NCBI RefSeq assembly: GCF_026627255.1
Contig: NZ_JAPNLM010000005.1
Coordinates: 248,001-312,000, forward strand
Reading direction: 5' to 3'
DNA from: Streptomyces antarcticus
GTDB lineage: Bacteria; Actinomycetota; Actinomycetes; Streptomycetales; Streptomycetaceae
DNA: 64,000 nucleotides
A program made the position numbers and the translations under genes. Below are positions 41,144 to 49,742 of this stretch, one piece after another. The notes below the pieces were generated by a model. The model had not been told where the DNA came from. It did not search any database and worked only from the letters and a program-made list of their open reading frames with translations. How positions within the stretch are numbered: position 1 is the stretch's first letter; the number at the start of each line of letters is the position of its first letter.

Positions 41144-42103
41144 GTGTCCGCTGGAGGGGTGAGCCCTCTCCCCGAGCGCGGCTGGTGGGCCGGGCTCCCG
41201 CCCGCGGCGGGGGCCGCCGTGATGGCGACCGGCATCCTCTCCGTCGGCTTGGAGCTGGTCGGGCGCGATGCGCTGTCCCTGGCCGCGCTGGCCGTCGCCG
41301 TGGTGCTGTGGCTGGTACTCGGCATCGACTTCACGACCCGGCTGATCGGCGACCGCGGCCGGTTCCGGGCCGAGGCGGACACCCCGGCGGGCCTCACCGC
41401 CGTCGCCGCCACCACCGTGATCGGCACCCGGATCTCCGGACTCGGTTGGCAGGGCGCCGCGGTCGTACTGCTCGCGGTCGCAGCCGCCCTGTGGCCCTGG
41501 CTGATGCTCCACGTCGTACGCCACTGGCGGCGGCGGATGCCCGGCGTAGCCTTCCTCGTCTGCGTGGCCACCCAGGGGCTCGCCGTCCTGGCGGCGGTCC
41601 TCGCCGTCGCCCTGTCGCTTACCTGGCCGGCCTGGGCGGCGCTCGCCGCCTTCTGCCTCGGACTGCTGCTCTACGCCCGGGCCCTCGGCCACTTCGACCT
41701 GCGCGAGGTGGCCGGCGGCGCCGGCGACCACTGGGTAGCGGGCGGCGCGCTGTCCATCTCCGCCCTGGCCGGCTCCAAGCTCACGGCGTCACCCGTGTGG
41801 ACCGGTCCCGCGCACGAGGCCCTGCGTGCCGTCACGCTCGTGACCCTCGCCGTGTCCCTCGCCTGGTACGCCGTCCTCCTCGCCGCGGAGCTGCGCCACC
41901 CCCGGACGCGGTACGACATCCGCCGCTGGTCGACCGTCTTCCCGCTCGGGATGACCGCCACCGCCTGCCTCTCAGCCGCCGGCCCGGTGGGGATCGGCTG
42001 GCTGCGCCCGCTGGGCGAGGTGCTGCTCTGGATCGCCGTGGGCGCCTGGCTGCTGACCCTCGCCGCCATGGTCACCTCCCGCCGGGCGGGGCGGCCGGGC
42101 TGA
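41144..42103 (+). CDS. TDT-family (tellurite-resistance/dicarboxylate transporter-like) membrane protein
   Basis: About 319 residues and ten predicted helices, beginning 'WWAGLPPAAGAAVMATGILSVG', the signature of TDT/SLAC1-type channels and carriers, with 'FDLREVAGGAGDHWVAGGAL' and 'DIRRWSTVFPLGMTATAC'. Members carry malate, C4-dicarboxylates, sulfite or anions. The start is uncertain: GTG 41159 touches its own GGAGG too closely, while GTG 41144 has a GGCGGGG element. The 3' end overlaps the convergent DUF1275 gene by 32 bases. Neighbouring TauE and TOBE genes make an anion-transport theme plausible. Confidence 0.85.
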   Translation: MSAGGVSPLPERGWWAGLPPAAGAAVMATGILSVGLELVGRDALSLAALAVAVVLWLVLGIDFTTRLIGDRGRFRAEADTPAGLTAVAATTVIGTRISGLGWQGAAVVLLAVAAALWPWLMLHVVRHWRRRMPGVAFLVCVATQGLAVLAAVLAVALSLTWPAWAALAAFCLGLLLYARALGHFDLREVAGGAGDHWVAGGALSISALAGSKLTASPVWTGPAHEALRAVTLVTLAVSLAWYAVLLAAELRHPRTRYDIRRWSTVFPLGMTATACLSAAGPVGIGWLRPLGEVLLWIAVGAWLLTLAAMVTSRRAGRPG

Positions 42104-42800
42104 GTTCCGTACGCCTCCACCACCCCAGGACCGCCACCCAGACCAGCAGGGCGACCGCCGCCAGCAGCGCCCACCGCGACCCGTGCCGCAGCATCAGCAG
42201 GCCCCCGGACAGCGCCCCGCAGACGAGTGCCCCGACCGACACCAGGCGGCGTACGGAGGCCGCGCCCCACGGATCGGCGGCGAGGCCGGTCAGGGTGCGG
42301 GTGACGACGGTGGTGGTCAGATCGGGGACGCCGAGCCGGTGCACGACCGCGTTCTGCAGCCCCATGCCGAGGGCCAGCAGCGCGACGACCGCCAGCTGCC
42401 CGGTGCCGCCCGCCGTCATCGCGAGGGCGGCGGACACCAGCAGGGCCTGCACCGCCACCAGCGGCCCGAACGCCCGCTCCGCCGTCCCGCCGGGGAGCAG
42501 CCGGCCGGCCGCCCCCGCGCCGACGACGAAGGCGCCGAGGGCCAGGAGGGTGGCCGGGGCCGAGAGCGTGCGGTCCCCGGCGAGCGCGAGGCCGAGGAAG
42601 ACCACGTTCCCGGTCATGTTGGCGACGAAGGCATGGTCGAGCCCGAGGTAGCTCACCGCGTCCACCACCCCGCTCACGAAGGTGAGCACGACGAGCAGCG
42701 GCGGCAGCACCCCGTGCGGGCCGCCGGGGCCCTGCGGACCGGGCGGGAAGAGCAGTGCGGCCAGCGGCCGCAGGATGCCGCGACGGGTGCCTGACGTCAT
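42072..42800 (-). CDS. DUF1275 (YoaK-like) membrane protein
   Basis: A 242-residue protein with six hydrophobic helices and the YoaK signature: 'TFVSGVVDAVSYLGLDHAFV' then 'ANMTGNVVFLGLALAG', 'LLALGMGLQNAVV' and 'VVTRTLTGLAADPWG'. Function unknown; presumed transporter. ATG 42800 is fixed by GGAGG seven bases upstream. It overlaps the 3' end of the TDT gene (42072-42103), so mutual transcription interference is possible. Confidence 0.92.
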   Translation of the reverse strand: MTSGTRRGILRPLAALLFPPGPQGPGGPHGVLPPLLVVLTFVSGVVDAVSYLGLDHAFVANMTGNVVFLGLALAGDRTLSAPATLLALGAFVVGAGAAGRLLPGGTAERAFGPLVAVQALLVSAALAMTAGGTGQLAVVALLALGMGLQNAVVHRLGVPDLTTTVVTRTLTGLAADPWGAASVRRLVSVGALVCGALSGGLLMLRHGSRWALLAAVALLVWVAVLGWWRRTELSPAAPPGGR

Positions 42801-42996
42801 GAAGTCCTCCCGTACCCTGCCTGCCGTGCCGTGCCGTGGACTGTCCTGCCTCGCTGCATGGTGCTGGCCCCGGCAGGCGCGTCCCGCGCGACCCGCCGCC
42901 GCCTCCGCCCACGCGGCCCACCCGCCCCGTGCGCCAGACCCGCCCCGCACGCCGCCTCCTGTGGCGGCCACGGCTCCCGCTCAGTAGGGTCCCGGC

Positions 42997-43434
42997 ATGG
43001 CATACACGTTCCAGGTGACCATCGACTCCGCTGCCCCGCACGCCCTCGCCGACTGGTGGGCGGACGCGCTCGGATGGGAAGTCGAGCCGAGTGACGAGGC
43101 GTTCATCCGGGGGCTGATCGCCGCGGGCCACGCGACCGACGAGGACACGACGACCCACAACGGCGTGCTCGTCTGGAAGGCGGGCGCCGCCATCCGTCAC
43201 CCGGAGGGCCTGGAGCGCGCGCCCCGCGTCCTGTTCCAGTCGGTCCCCGAGCCGAAGACGGTCAAGAACCGCGTCCACCTGGACGTCCGCACCGGGCCGG
43301 ACGAGGACCACAAGAGCGTCGTCGAGCGGCTCCTCGCCAAGGGCGCCACCTTCCTCCACGACGGGCACCAGGGTCCCAGCGTCTGGACGACGATCGCCGA
43401 CCCGCAGGGCAACGAGATCTGCATCTCTAACTGA
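42997..43434 (+). CDS. VOC/glyoxalase-fold protein
   Basis: A 145-residue vicinal-oxygen-chelate fold protein: 'FQVTIDSAAPHALADWWADA' at the start, 'RVLFQSVPEPKTVKNRVHLD' in the middle and the closing 'TIADPQGNEICI'. Its His and Glu positions (His in 'RVHLDV', Glu in 'GNEICI') would bind the metal. Members are dioxygenases, glyoxalases or bleomycin-resistance binding proteins; substrate unknown. There is no Shine-Dalgarno; TAGGGT ends six bases before ATG, indicating a leaderless mRNA. Confidence 0.9.
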   Translation: MAYTFQVTIDSAAPHALADWWADALGWEVEPSDEAFIRGLIAAGHATDEDTTTHNGVLVWKAGAAIRHPEGLERAPRVLFQSVPEPKTVKNRVHLDVRTGPDEDHKSVVERLLAKGATFLHDGHQGPSVWTTIADPQGNEICISN

Positions 43435-43632
43435 CCCGACTCGCCCCGCCGCACGCGACCACTGACGAGGAGCCGACCGGGGAACCGGCGTGCCTCCCGG
43501 ACCGGGTCTGCGCCGCCCGCGGACGCCTCTCCGGTGAGCGCGGCGCCCGCCCCCGCACCCGGTGCGGCACCCGGCTGCCCCGCTGAACCCGCCGCCGGAG
43601 CAGGCATGACGGACCAGGCCTAAGCTGCTGCC

Positions 43633-44322
43633 GTGAACGTCATCCTCTTCGGCGCGACCGGCATGATCGGCCGGGGCGTCCTGCGTGAATGCCTCCGCGA
43701 CGACTCCGTCGAGAGCGTCCTCGCGATCGGCCGCACCCCGCTCGGCGTGACCCACCCCAAGCTCCGCGAGCGCGTCCAGGACGACCCGTCCGACCTCTCC
43801 GCGCCGGACCTGGACCCGACCGCGTACGACGCCTGCTTCTTCTGCCTCGGCGTTTCCTCCGTCGGTATGAAGGAGGAGGCGTACCGGCGCGTGACGTACG
43901 ACCTGACGCTCGCGGTGGCCCGGCCCCTGGCCGCGGCCAACCCCGCCCTGACCTTCGTCTACGTCTCAGGCGAGGGCACGGACAGCACCGAGCGCGGCCG
44001 CTCCATGTGGGCCCGCGTCAAGGGGCGCACCGAGAACGACCTGCTCCAACTGCCCTTCCGTGCCTACATGTTCCGGCCCGGAATCGTGCAGCCCGTGTGC
44101 GGCGTGCCCTCCAAGACCCGCCTCTACCGCACCCTCTACGCCGTGGCCGCGCCGCTCTTCCCCCTGCTGCGCCGGATCGCGCCCAACCTCGTCACCACCA
44201 CCGAGGCCCTCGGCCGTGCCATGATCGCCGTCGCGGCCGCCCCGCCCGGCGCCGGTGTGCCCGGGCGCATCCTGCGCCCCCGGGACATCAACCGGCTGGC
44301 AACGGGCTCCGACCAGTCATAA
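43633..44322 (+). CDS. NAD(P)-binding Rossmann protein (HTATIP2/YbjT-like)
   Basis: A 229-residue Rossmann-fold protein starting directly with 'MNVILFGATGMIGRGVLREC' and containing 'CFFCLGVSSVGMKEEAYRRV', 'LTFVYVSGEGTDSTERG' and 'FRAYMFRPGIVQPVCG', the atypical SDR pattern. Probably an NAD(P)-dependent epimerase or a redox sensor. TAAGCT six bases before GTG 43633 suggests a leaderless mRNA. It is 62 bases upstream of the RNA ligase and co-oriented; a link with RNA repair is unproven. Confidence 0.88.
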   Translation: MNVILFGATGMIGRGVLRECLRDDSVESVLAIGRTPLGVTHPKLRERVQDDPSDLSAPDLDPTAYDACFFCLGVSSVGMKEEAYRRVTYDLTLAVARPLAAANPALTFVYVSGEGTDSTERGRSMWARVKGRTENDLLQLPFRAYMFRPGIVQPVCGVPSKTRLYRTLYAVAAPLFPLLRRIAPNLVTTTEALGRAMIAVAAAPPGAGVPGRILRPRDINRLATGSDQS

Positions 44323-44384
44323 TCGAGTACCGGGCAGACCCTCCCGCACGTGAGAATGGACCATCTCAATCCGGGAGGGACCCC

Positions 44385-45593
44385 ATGAGCCAGGACCGCC
44401 TGACTCTGCACGACCTGATGCCCGCGCAGGAGCTCGCCGCCTCGATCGACGCCGGGTACGTGACCCGCAAGGCGCACCCCGAACTGCCGCTGTCCCTCTA
44501 CACGTACACGCGGACGGCCCAGTACGAGCGCGTCTGGAACCAGGTCACCACCCGCTGCCGGGGACTCGTCGCCGACGACACCACCGGTGCGGTCGTCGCG
44601 CTGCCGCTGCCGAAGTTCTTCAACGTCGGCGAGCACGAGTCGGGCCAGCCGTACGCGCCCGCCCTGCCCGACGAGCCGTTCGAGGTCTACGACAAGGTCG
44701 ACGGCAGCCTCGCGGTGGTCTTCCACTACGCGGACCGCTGGCGGGCCGCCTCCAAGGGTTCCTTCACCAGCACCCAGGCCACCTGGGCGCAGCGCCACCT
44801 CGACGCCAGGGACACCACGGCCCTCGTGCCGGGCACGACCTACCTCGCGGAGGTCCTCTACCCGCAGAACCGCATCGTCGTCGACTACGGCGACCGCCGC
44901 GACCTCGTCCTCCTCGCCGCCTTCACCACGGACGGCGCCGAGGTCCCGCTCGCCGAGGCCGCGCCCCGCTGGGCGGGGATCGGCTCCGTCGTCACGGTGT
45001 GGCCCGCGATGCCCCTCGCCGAGCTGATCGCGCACGCCGACTCCAACACCCTGCCCGGGGGCACCGCCGCGACCGGCACCCAGGCCGAGGGCTTCGTGCT
45101 GCGCTTCGCCTCCGGCGTGCGCGCCAAGGCCAAGCTCTCGGAGTACGTACGCCTGCACAAGGTGCTCACCGGCGTCACCGAGCGGGACATCTGGCGGTCC
45201 CACGGCGTCCAGCGGTTCGCCGGACTGCCCGCCAGGCAGCTCGCCCAGGGCCTGAACTGCCGGGTCGAGGACATCGAGACGGCCGGCGGGAAGCCGCTCG
45301 ACGCGCTCCTGGAGCAGGTGCCCGACGAGTTCGACACCTGGGTCCGCGAGGTCGTCGCCCGCCTCGAGGACGAGGCCGCGCTCCGCGAGCGCGCGGTCGA
45401 GGAGGCGTACGCGGGGCTCGCGCACCTCGCCGCCGACCGGGGCGCCTTCGCCCGCGCCGCGAAGGCACTGCCCGACGGCGGGATCCGCGCGGCGATGTTC
45501 CTGCGCCTCGACGGCAAGTCCACCGGCCTCGTCGTCTGGCGCTTCGTCCGGCCCGAGGCCGCCGACCCCTTCACGAACGACGAGGAGAACTGA
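44385..45593 (+). CDS. T4 Rnl1-like RNA ligase
   Basis: A 402-residue nucleotidyltransferase that seals RNA 5'-PO4/3'-OH breaks with ATP. Motif I is 'YDKVDGSLAV' with the AMP-accepting Lys at 104. Upstream is 'TTRCRGLVADDTTGAVVALP' (the RG motif), then 'KGSFTSTQATWAQRHLD', motif IIIa-like 'TYLAEVLYPQNRIVVDY', motif IV 'AEGFVLRF' and motif V 'RAKAKLSEYVRLHK'. ATG 44385 follows GGGAGGG; an inverted repeat TGAGA/TCTCA is just upstream. The kinase-phosphatase gene starts three bases after the stop, so both halves of an RNA end-healing and sealing pathway are co-translated. Confidence 0.95.
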   Translation: MSQDRLTLHDLMPAQELAASIDAGYVTRKAHPELPLSLYTYTRTAQYERVWNQVTTRCRGLVADDTTGAVVALPLPKFFNVGEHESGQPYAPALPDEPFEVYDKVDGSLAVVFHYADRWRAASKGSFTSTQATWAQRHLDARDTTALVPGTTYLAEVLYPQNRIVVDYGDRRDLVLLAAFTTDGAEVPLAEAAPRWAGIGSVVTVWPAMPLAELIAHADSNTLPGGTAATGTQAEGFVLRFASGVRAKAKLSEYVRLHKVLTGVTERDIWRSHGVQRFAGLPARQLAQGLNCRVEDIETAGGKPLDALLEQVPDEFDTWVREVVARLEDEAALRERAVEEAYAGLAHLAADRGAFARAAKALPDGGIRAAMFLRLDGKSTGLVVWRFVRPEAADPFTNDEEN

Positions 45594-45596
45594 ACC

Positions 45597-46613
45597 GTGT
45601 CCCAGACACCCGAGCCCGTGGCCGGGCCCGAAGCCGCGACGGTGGTCGCGGCCGAGGCGCTCGCCGCGGCCGAGGAGGCCCCGCTGCCCGTCGTGCACGT
45701 CATGACGGGCCTGCCCGCCTCCGGCAAGACGACCGCCGCGCGCGCCCTGCAAGCCGAGGCGGGCGGGCGCATGCGCCGCGTCAACCTCGACGACCTGCGG
45801 AGCATGCTCGACCTGCCCGACCCCGGGCGGAGCCGCGGCTTCGCCCACGAACAGACCGTGCTGGCCGTCCAGGACGCGGCGCTCCGCGCGGCCGTCGACG
45901 GCGGGTTCGACGTGGTCGTCGACAACACCCACCTGACCAAGCACATCCCCAAGCGGCTCAAGGCGGCGGTCGGCGGCCTGGCGACCTTCGTCGTGCACGA
46001 CTTCACCGACGTTCCCCTGGAGGAGTGCCTGCGCCGCGACGCCGCCCGGGAACGCCCGGTCGGCGAGGAGATCATCCGGATCCTGGCCGAGAAGCACCAG
46101 AAGGCCCGCAAGGGCGGCTGGCGGCTGACGGCGGAGTGGATGAACGGCGGCTCCGGCGCGTCCGGGCCGCCCGTGACGGAGTACGTCCCCGATCCGGCGC
46201 TGCCGTCCGCGGTGATGTGCGACATCGACGGGACGCTCGCGCTGACCGGCGACCGCGGCCCGTACGACTTCTCGCGCTGCGAGCTCGACCTGCTCAACGA
46301 GTCGGTCAAGCACGCCCTGGACGCCTTCCGGCGTGCCGACGGCGACACGATCGTGCTGCTGTCGGGGCGCGGCGAGGAGCACCGGACGCGGACCGAGTCG
46401 TGGCTGCGCCGGCACGAGGTGCCGTACGACGAGCTGTGGATGCGCGCGGCCGGTGACGGGCGCCGCGACGACGTGGTGAAGGCGGAGCTGTTCGACGCGC
46501 ACGTGCGCCACCGGTACGCGGTGCGGGTGTCGCTCGACGACCGGGACCGGGTGGTCGCGGTGTGGCGCCGGATGGGCCTGCCCACCTGGCAGGTCAACTA
46601 CGGGGACTTCTAG
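45597..46613 (+). CDS. Polynucleotide 5'-kinase / 3'-phosphatase (T4 Pnkp-like)
   Basis: A 338-residue bifunctional end-healing enzyme. After an Ala/Glu-rich head, the kinase domain has P-loop 'GLPASGKTTAAR' (~38-49), 'RVNLDDLRSML' and 'VVDNTHLTKHIPKR'. The C-terminal HAD phosphatase has 'VMCDIDGTLAL' (~207, nucleophile Asp 209-211 region), 'VLLSGRGEEHRTRTESWL' and 'SLDDRDRVVAVWRRMGLP'. It converts 2',3'-cyclic or 3'-phosphate and 5'-OH ends into ligatable ends. GTG 45597 follows GAGGAG inside the ligase gene's last codons. The NYN nuclease gene begins three bases after its stop. Confidence 0.95.
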   Translation: MSQTPEPVAGPEAATVVAAEALAAAEEAPLPVVHVMTGLPASGKTTAARALQAEAGGRMRRVNLDDLRSMLDLPDPGRSRGFAHEQTVLAVQDAALRAAVDGGFDVVVDNTHLTKHIPKRLKAAVGGLATFVVHDFTDVPLEECLRRDAARERPVGEEIIRILAEKHQKARKGGWRLTAEWMNGGSGASGPPVTEYVPDPALPSAVMCDIDGTLALTGDRGPYDFSRCELDLLNESVKHALDAFRRADGDTIVLLSGRGEEHRTRTESWLRRHEVPYDELWMRAAGDGRRDDVVKAELFDAHVRHRYAVRVSLDDRDRVVAVWRRMGLPTWQVNYGDF

Positions 46614-46615
46614 CC

Positions 46616-46966
46616 GTGGCCCGCGTGCTCGTCGTGGACGGCGCGAACGTGGTCGGCTCGGTACCGGACGGCTGGTGGCGCGACCGCCGGGGCGCGGCGG
46701 AGCGCCTGCGTGACCGGCTGGCCGGGTGGGAGGGCGGGGAGGAGGTCGTCCTCGTCGTCGAAGGAGCGGCCCGGGGTGTCGCGTCGGTACCCGGGGTGCG
46801 GGTGGACTCGGCGCCCGGCAGCGGCGACGACCGGATCGTGGAGCTGGCCGCGGCCTACGCGGAGCGCGGCTGCACCGTGGTCACCGCCGACCGGGAACTG
46901 CGCGAGCGGGTCCGGGCGTACGGGGCCGAGTGCGTGGGCCCGCGCGCCGTGGGCCCGGCACCCTGA
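46616..46966 (+). CDS. NYN (PIN-like) domain ribonuclease candidate
   Basis: A 116-residue protein beginning 'VARVLVVDGANVVGSVPDGW', the first acidic motif of the NYN/YacP fold, with later acidic positions in 'VDSAPGSGDDRIVELAAAYA' and 'CTVVTADRELRERVRAYGAE'. The fold belongs to metal-dependent RNases. It is sometimes annotated as a pyrophosphohydrolase, which the motifs do not support. Spaced three bases from the kinase-phosphatase stop (GTG 46616), it is surely in the same operon as the RNA ligase, which suggests trimming or cutting of damaged RNA before sealing (inference). Confidence 0.88.
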   Translation: MARVLVVDGANVVGSVPDGWWRDRRGAAERLRDRLAGWEGGEEVVLVVEGAARGVASVPGVRVDSAPGSGDDRIVELAAAYAERGCTVVTADRELRERVRAYGAECVGPRAVGPAP

Positions 46967-47005
46967 GCGGTACCGGGCGCACGGGAGCCGAGCCGGGGTG
47001 CCGGA

Positions 47006-47572
47006 TCAGCGGCAGTACTTCACCGGGGAGAGGTTCTTGACCCAGCGGGCGGCGACCCAGCGGTCGTTGTGGCCGGCCCTGACGTCGTCGCGGCTGTCCT
47101 CGCGGCCGTCCTCGTCCTCGCGCTCGTCGTCGCGGCTGTCCTCGCGGCCGTCCTCGTCCTCGCGCTCGTCCTCGCGGCCGTCCTCGCGCTCATCTTCGCG
47201 CTCATCTTCGCGCTCGTCCTCGCGTCCGTCCATGCCGCCGTTGCCGTTCTCCATTTCACCGTTGCGGCCGTCCAGGCGGTACCACAGGCGGTTGCCGTCG
47301 ACCGACTCGCCGTACTTCTTGCACTCGATCTCGACCTTGCGGTTCGGGTACACCTGGCCGACGATCCGCGAGCGGGTGGACGGCTTGCTGCGGACCTTCA
47401 GCGGGCCCTTCGAGACGACCCGGCCGACGGCGTGGCCGTCGCGGACCGCCGCGGCCTGCGACGGGGCCCCGGCCATCGGGTTCTCGTCCGCGATGGCGGC
47501 GCCCGTCCCGACCAGGCCGAGAACCAGGCTTCCGGCGGCGAGAGCGAGGATGGTCCTGGTGGGCTTCAGCAT
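47006..47572 (-). CDS. Secreted bacterial SH3-domain protein with an acidic/basic repeat insertion
   Basis: A 188-residue preprotein with signal peptide ('ILALAAGSLVLGLVGTGAAIA', cleavage ~28). The SH3b core starts 'GPLKVRSKPSTRSRIVGQVY' and 'VEIECKKYGESVDGNRLWYR', is then interrupted after 'LDGRNGE' by ~55 residues made of Arg-Glu-Asp repeats (REDE, GRED, SRDD), and resumes 'DRWVAARWVKNLSPVKYC'. Normally the core joins directly at Trp-Val. Such SH3b proteins bind the cell wall. ATG 47572 follows AGGAG. The insertion is encoded by tandem DNA repeats and probably loops out of the domain. Confidence 0.88.
   Translation of the reverse strand: MLKPTRTILALAAGSLVLGLVGTGAAIADENPMAGAPSQAAAVRDGHAVGRVVSKGPLKVRSKPSTRSRIVGQVYPNRKVEIECKKYGESVDGNRLWYRLDGRNGEMENGNGGMDGREDEREDEREDEREDGREDEREDEDGREDSRDDEREDEDGREDSRDDVRAGHNDRWVAARWVKNLSPVKYCR
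47083..47230. repeat. Tandem repeat inside the SH3-protein gene
   Basis: Two perfect 42-base copies (starting 47083 and 47125) are followed by shorter 24- and 12-base units of the same GCGCTC(G/A)TC(C/T)TC kind. All units are multiples of three, so the frame is kept. Confidence 0.9.
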
Positions 47573-48754
47573 GAGCCGGCTCCTCTACGAAGACATCCAC
47601 CCGGCCGCGACGCGCGGCGCGGGACGGCAACCAGGCGGCTGCCAGGGTCGACTATGACGACGCGGGAGCCGACAGCCCCGCTGACTCACCGCCGTTTAGC
47701 CCGAAATGCCCAATCTGCACCCCGGAGGCGGATCCGGCGGACCATCACCCCCGGACAGCGGGCGCGCACGTACTTCCGACGGCTGGGTCCACGTACTCGG
47801 GAGGGGCGGGATGCGGGGCGGGCGGGGACACCGCCGCGAAACCGAGCGGGCCGGGCTCCCGCCGCATCGCACGGGGCGGGCTGTCGACGGGTCAGCCGGA
47901 GTCAGCCGGGCCAAGCCGTGGAGCGGGTGCCGAGGAGGCGGAACGCCCCCGTATGTCGTCCCGAGCGGGGTGGGCACCAGGTCGCCGCGGCCCACCTGGG
48001 CGCGGCCCAGGTTGTGTGCGCAGCGCGCCGGCAGGTGGACGGCGTCGTGGGCTCGGCCGCGTGGAGCGGCACGGGCCGGTCGTCGGGGCGCGGGCCGGGT
48101 CGGCCGTGACAGTGTGCGCCGTGGCAGGGTGCCGGGAGTGTCGACCCGGAGGGCGCCGGGGTCCCGCCGCCGGGTGTCCCCGTGGGAGCGCCGGCCGGGC
48201 GTGCCGCCGGGGGTGCCCGTCACTGTGGGGGGACGCCGTGGCCGTGGCCGTCGGACCCGGCTCCGCTCCCCGTCCGTCCGGGCCGTCGTGTCGGTCCCAT
48301 CGGTCCCATCGGTCCCCTCCGTCCCGTCCGTCCCGGGACAGCGGGGAGGCGCGGCCGTGCCCTCCCCCGAACGGGCACGGCCGCGCGGCGGGCCCCGGGG
48401 GGCAGGGCCGATGCCGGCCGGTGAACCGGCGCTGGCGAATCTACGGGCGCGCGGCATCCGCCCGCGCCCATCCACGGGTTGAAACCCGGCTACCCCCTCG
48501 GGGAGCGACCCTGTACAACCAGGGGTGTACACGAGGGGGTTGACGTGCAGCTGTCCACACATCCGGCGACGGTCCGGCGCCGCGCCGTGCCGCGCTACCG
48601 GTCGCCGGCGAGGCCGTGTACGCCGTCGGCTCGCTGTGGATCTCCTCCACCGTGCTCCGCAACTGGCCCGACCCGAACGGCCAAAGCCCTCAGCGGGGGA
48701 TCCGTGACCGCCGCCACCGTCGTGTGCCCGGTCACTGCCTACGGCTCCCGCAGG
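47573..48754. other. Gene-poor 1.2-kb region
   Basis: No frame here has a ribosome binding site, domain or normal codon bias; the long frames on both strands are Arg/Pro/Gly-rich shadows. A 9-base repeat of TCGGTCCCA type occurs at ~48290-48330. The right part (from ~48600) begins to resemble a decayed histidine kinase ('VAGEAVYAVGSLWISS'). Confidence 0.5.
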
Positions 48755-49051
48755 TTGCGCCGGCTCACCCGCCAACTCCGCCTGAAGCAACAGGGAACGG
48801 CCGAGCCGGTCAGGCGGATCGGGGAGGCCGGTGTGCCCGTGGAGGTGCGGATCACGGGCACGGCGTACGCCCTTCCGCCCGCACGCCCCGCAGGCGCGCA
48901 CCACCGCCCGCGTCCACGAAAGGGCGACGATCACCACGGTACGGTGATCACCGGGCCCGCCCCCGAGGGGGGATTCGACGTCAGGCTGAGGATCCCCGTA
49001 CCCCGACCGGAAAGGAGTGGAGCGGATGCCGTCCGTACTCGTCGTCGATGA
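48755..49051 (+). pseudogene. Decayed NarL-type sensor histidine kinase remnant
   Basis: Pieces of a histidine kinase of the NarX/DesK group are joined in one frame: 'RRIGEAGVPVEVRITGTAYA' + 'LPPA' (normally just before the ATPase domain) is followed directly, after a short basic spacer, by the C-terminal end 'HGTVITGPAPEGGFDVRLRI'. The N and G1 boxes and most of the ATPase domain between them are gone, and the sensor part is unrecognisable. The frame ends 26 bases inside the response-regulator gene, the expected overlap of a two-component operon. Confidence 0.75.
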
Positions 49052-49682
49052 CCAGTTCCTGATCCGGTCCGGACTCGCCGCGCTGCTGACCGCCGCCGTC
49101 GGCTACGAGGTCGCCGGCCAGGCCGCGGACGGCGAGGAGGCCGTCCGCCTCGCGGAGCGGACCCGCCCTGACGTCGTCCTCATGGACGTCCGGATGCCCG
49201 GCACCGACGGCATCGCCGCCACCGAACGGATCCTGGCCGGACCGGAGCCCGGACGGCCGAAGGTGCTGATCCTCACCACCTTCGACTCCGACGAGTACGT
49301 CTTCCGCTCGCTGCGCGCCGGCGCCAGCGGCTTCCTCCTCAAGGACACCCCGCCCGAGCGGCTGCTCGCCGCGATCTCCACCGTGCACGCCGGCGACATG
49401 CTGTTCAGCCCCCGGGCGCTGCGCGGGCTGATCGACACGTACGCCGCCCCGGTCACCCGCGCCCCGCACGCCGGTCTGGACACGCTGACCCCGCGCGAGC
49501 GCGAGGTGCTCGGCCTCGTCGGCGCCGGGCTGTCCAACGCCGACATCGCCGGCCGGCTCGCCCTCAGCGCCGCCACCGTCAAAACGCACGTGCACCGCTG
49601 CATGAGCAAACTGGAGCTGTCCAGCCGCGCCCAGGCCGTGGTCATGGCGTACGAGTTCGGCCTCGCCGCCCGCAGGCCCTGA
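49026..49682 (+). CDS. NarL/FixJ-family response regulator (orphaned)
   Basis: A 218-residue response regulator: receiver domain with 'VLVVDDQFLIRSGL' (acidic pair at 8-9), phospho-acceptor Asp in 'PDVVLMDVRMPGTDGI' (~52), 'ILTTFDSDEYVFRSLRAGAS' and Lys in 'GFLLKDT' (~103), then a LuxR-type helix-turn-helix ('LTPREREVLGLVGAGLSNAD', 'LSAATVKTHVHRCMSKLEL'). All phosphorylation residues are intact. ATG 49026 was preferred to GTG 49017 because AAAGGAG is correctly spaced from it. The partner kinase immediately upstream is a remnant, so phosphorylation must come from elsewhere, or the protein works unphosphorylated. Confidence 0.93.
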   Translation: MPSVLVVDDQFLIRSGLAALLTAAVGYEVAGQAADGEEAVRLAERTRPDVVLMDVRMPGTDGIAATERILAGPEPGRPKVLILTTFDSDEYVFRSLRAGASGFLLKDTPPERLLAAISTVHAGDMLFSPRALRGLIDTYAAPVTRAPHAGLDTLTPREREVLGLVGAGLSNADIAGRLALSAATVKTHVHRCMSKLELSSRAQAVVMAYEFGLAARRP

Positions 49683-49742
49683 CCGGGCGGGCACCGGCCC
49701 CTCCGGATGCGGCCGGTGCCCGCCCGCGCCACAGTGGGTGCC

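Noticed and set aside
47069..48109. Plus-strand frame with long Val/Leu/Ala stretches that look like membrane helices
   Set aside because: It is the complement of the Arg-Glu-Asp repeat in the SH3 gene; hydrophobicity is an artefact of reading GAG/GAC repeats backwards.
47706..48482. Arg/Pro/Ser-rich 258-codon frame in the gene-poor region
   Set aside because: No ribosome binding site, no recognisable fold, and a repeated VPS string caused by a 9-bp DNA repeat.
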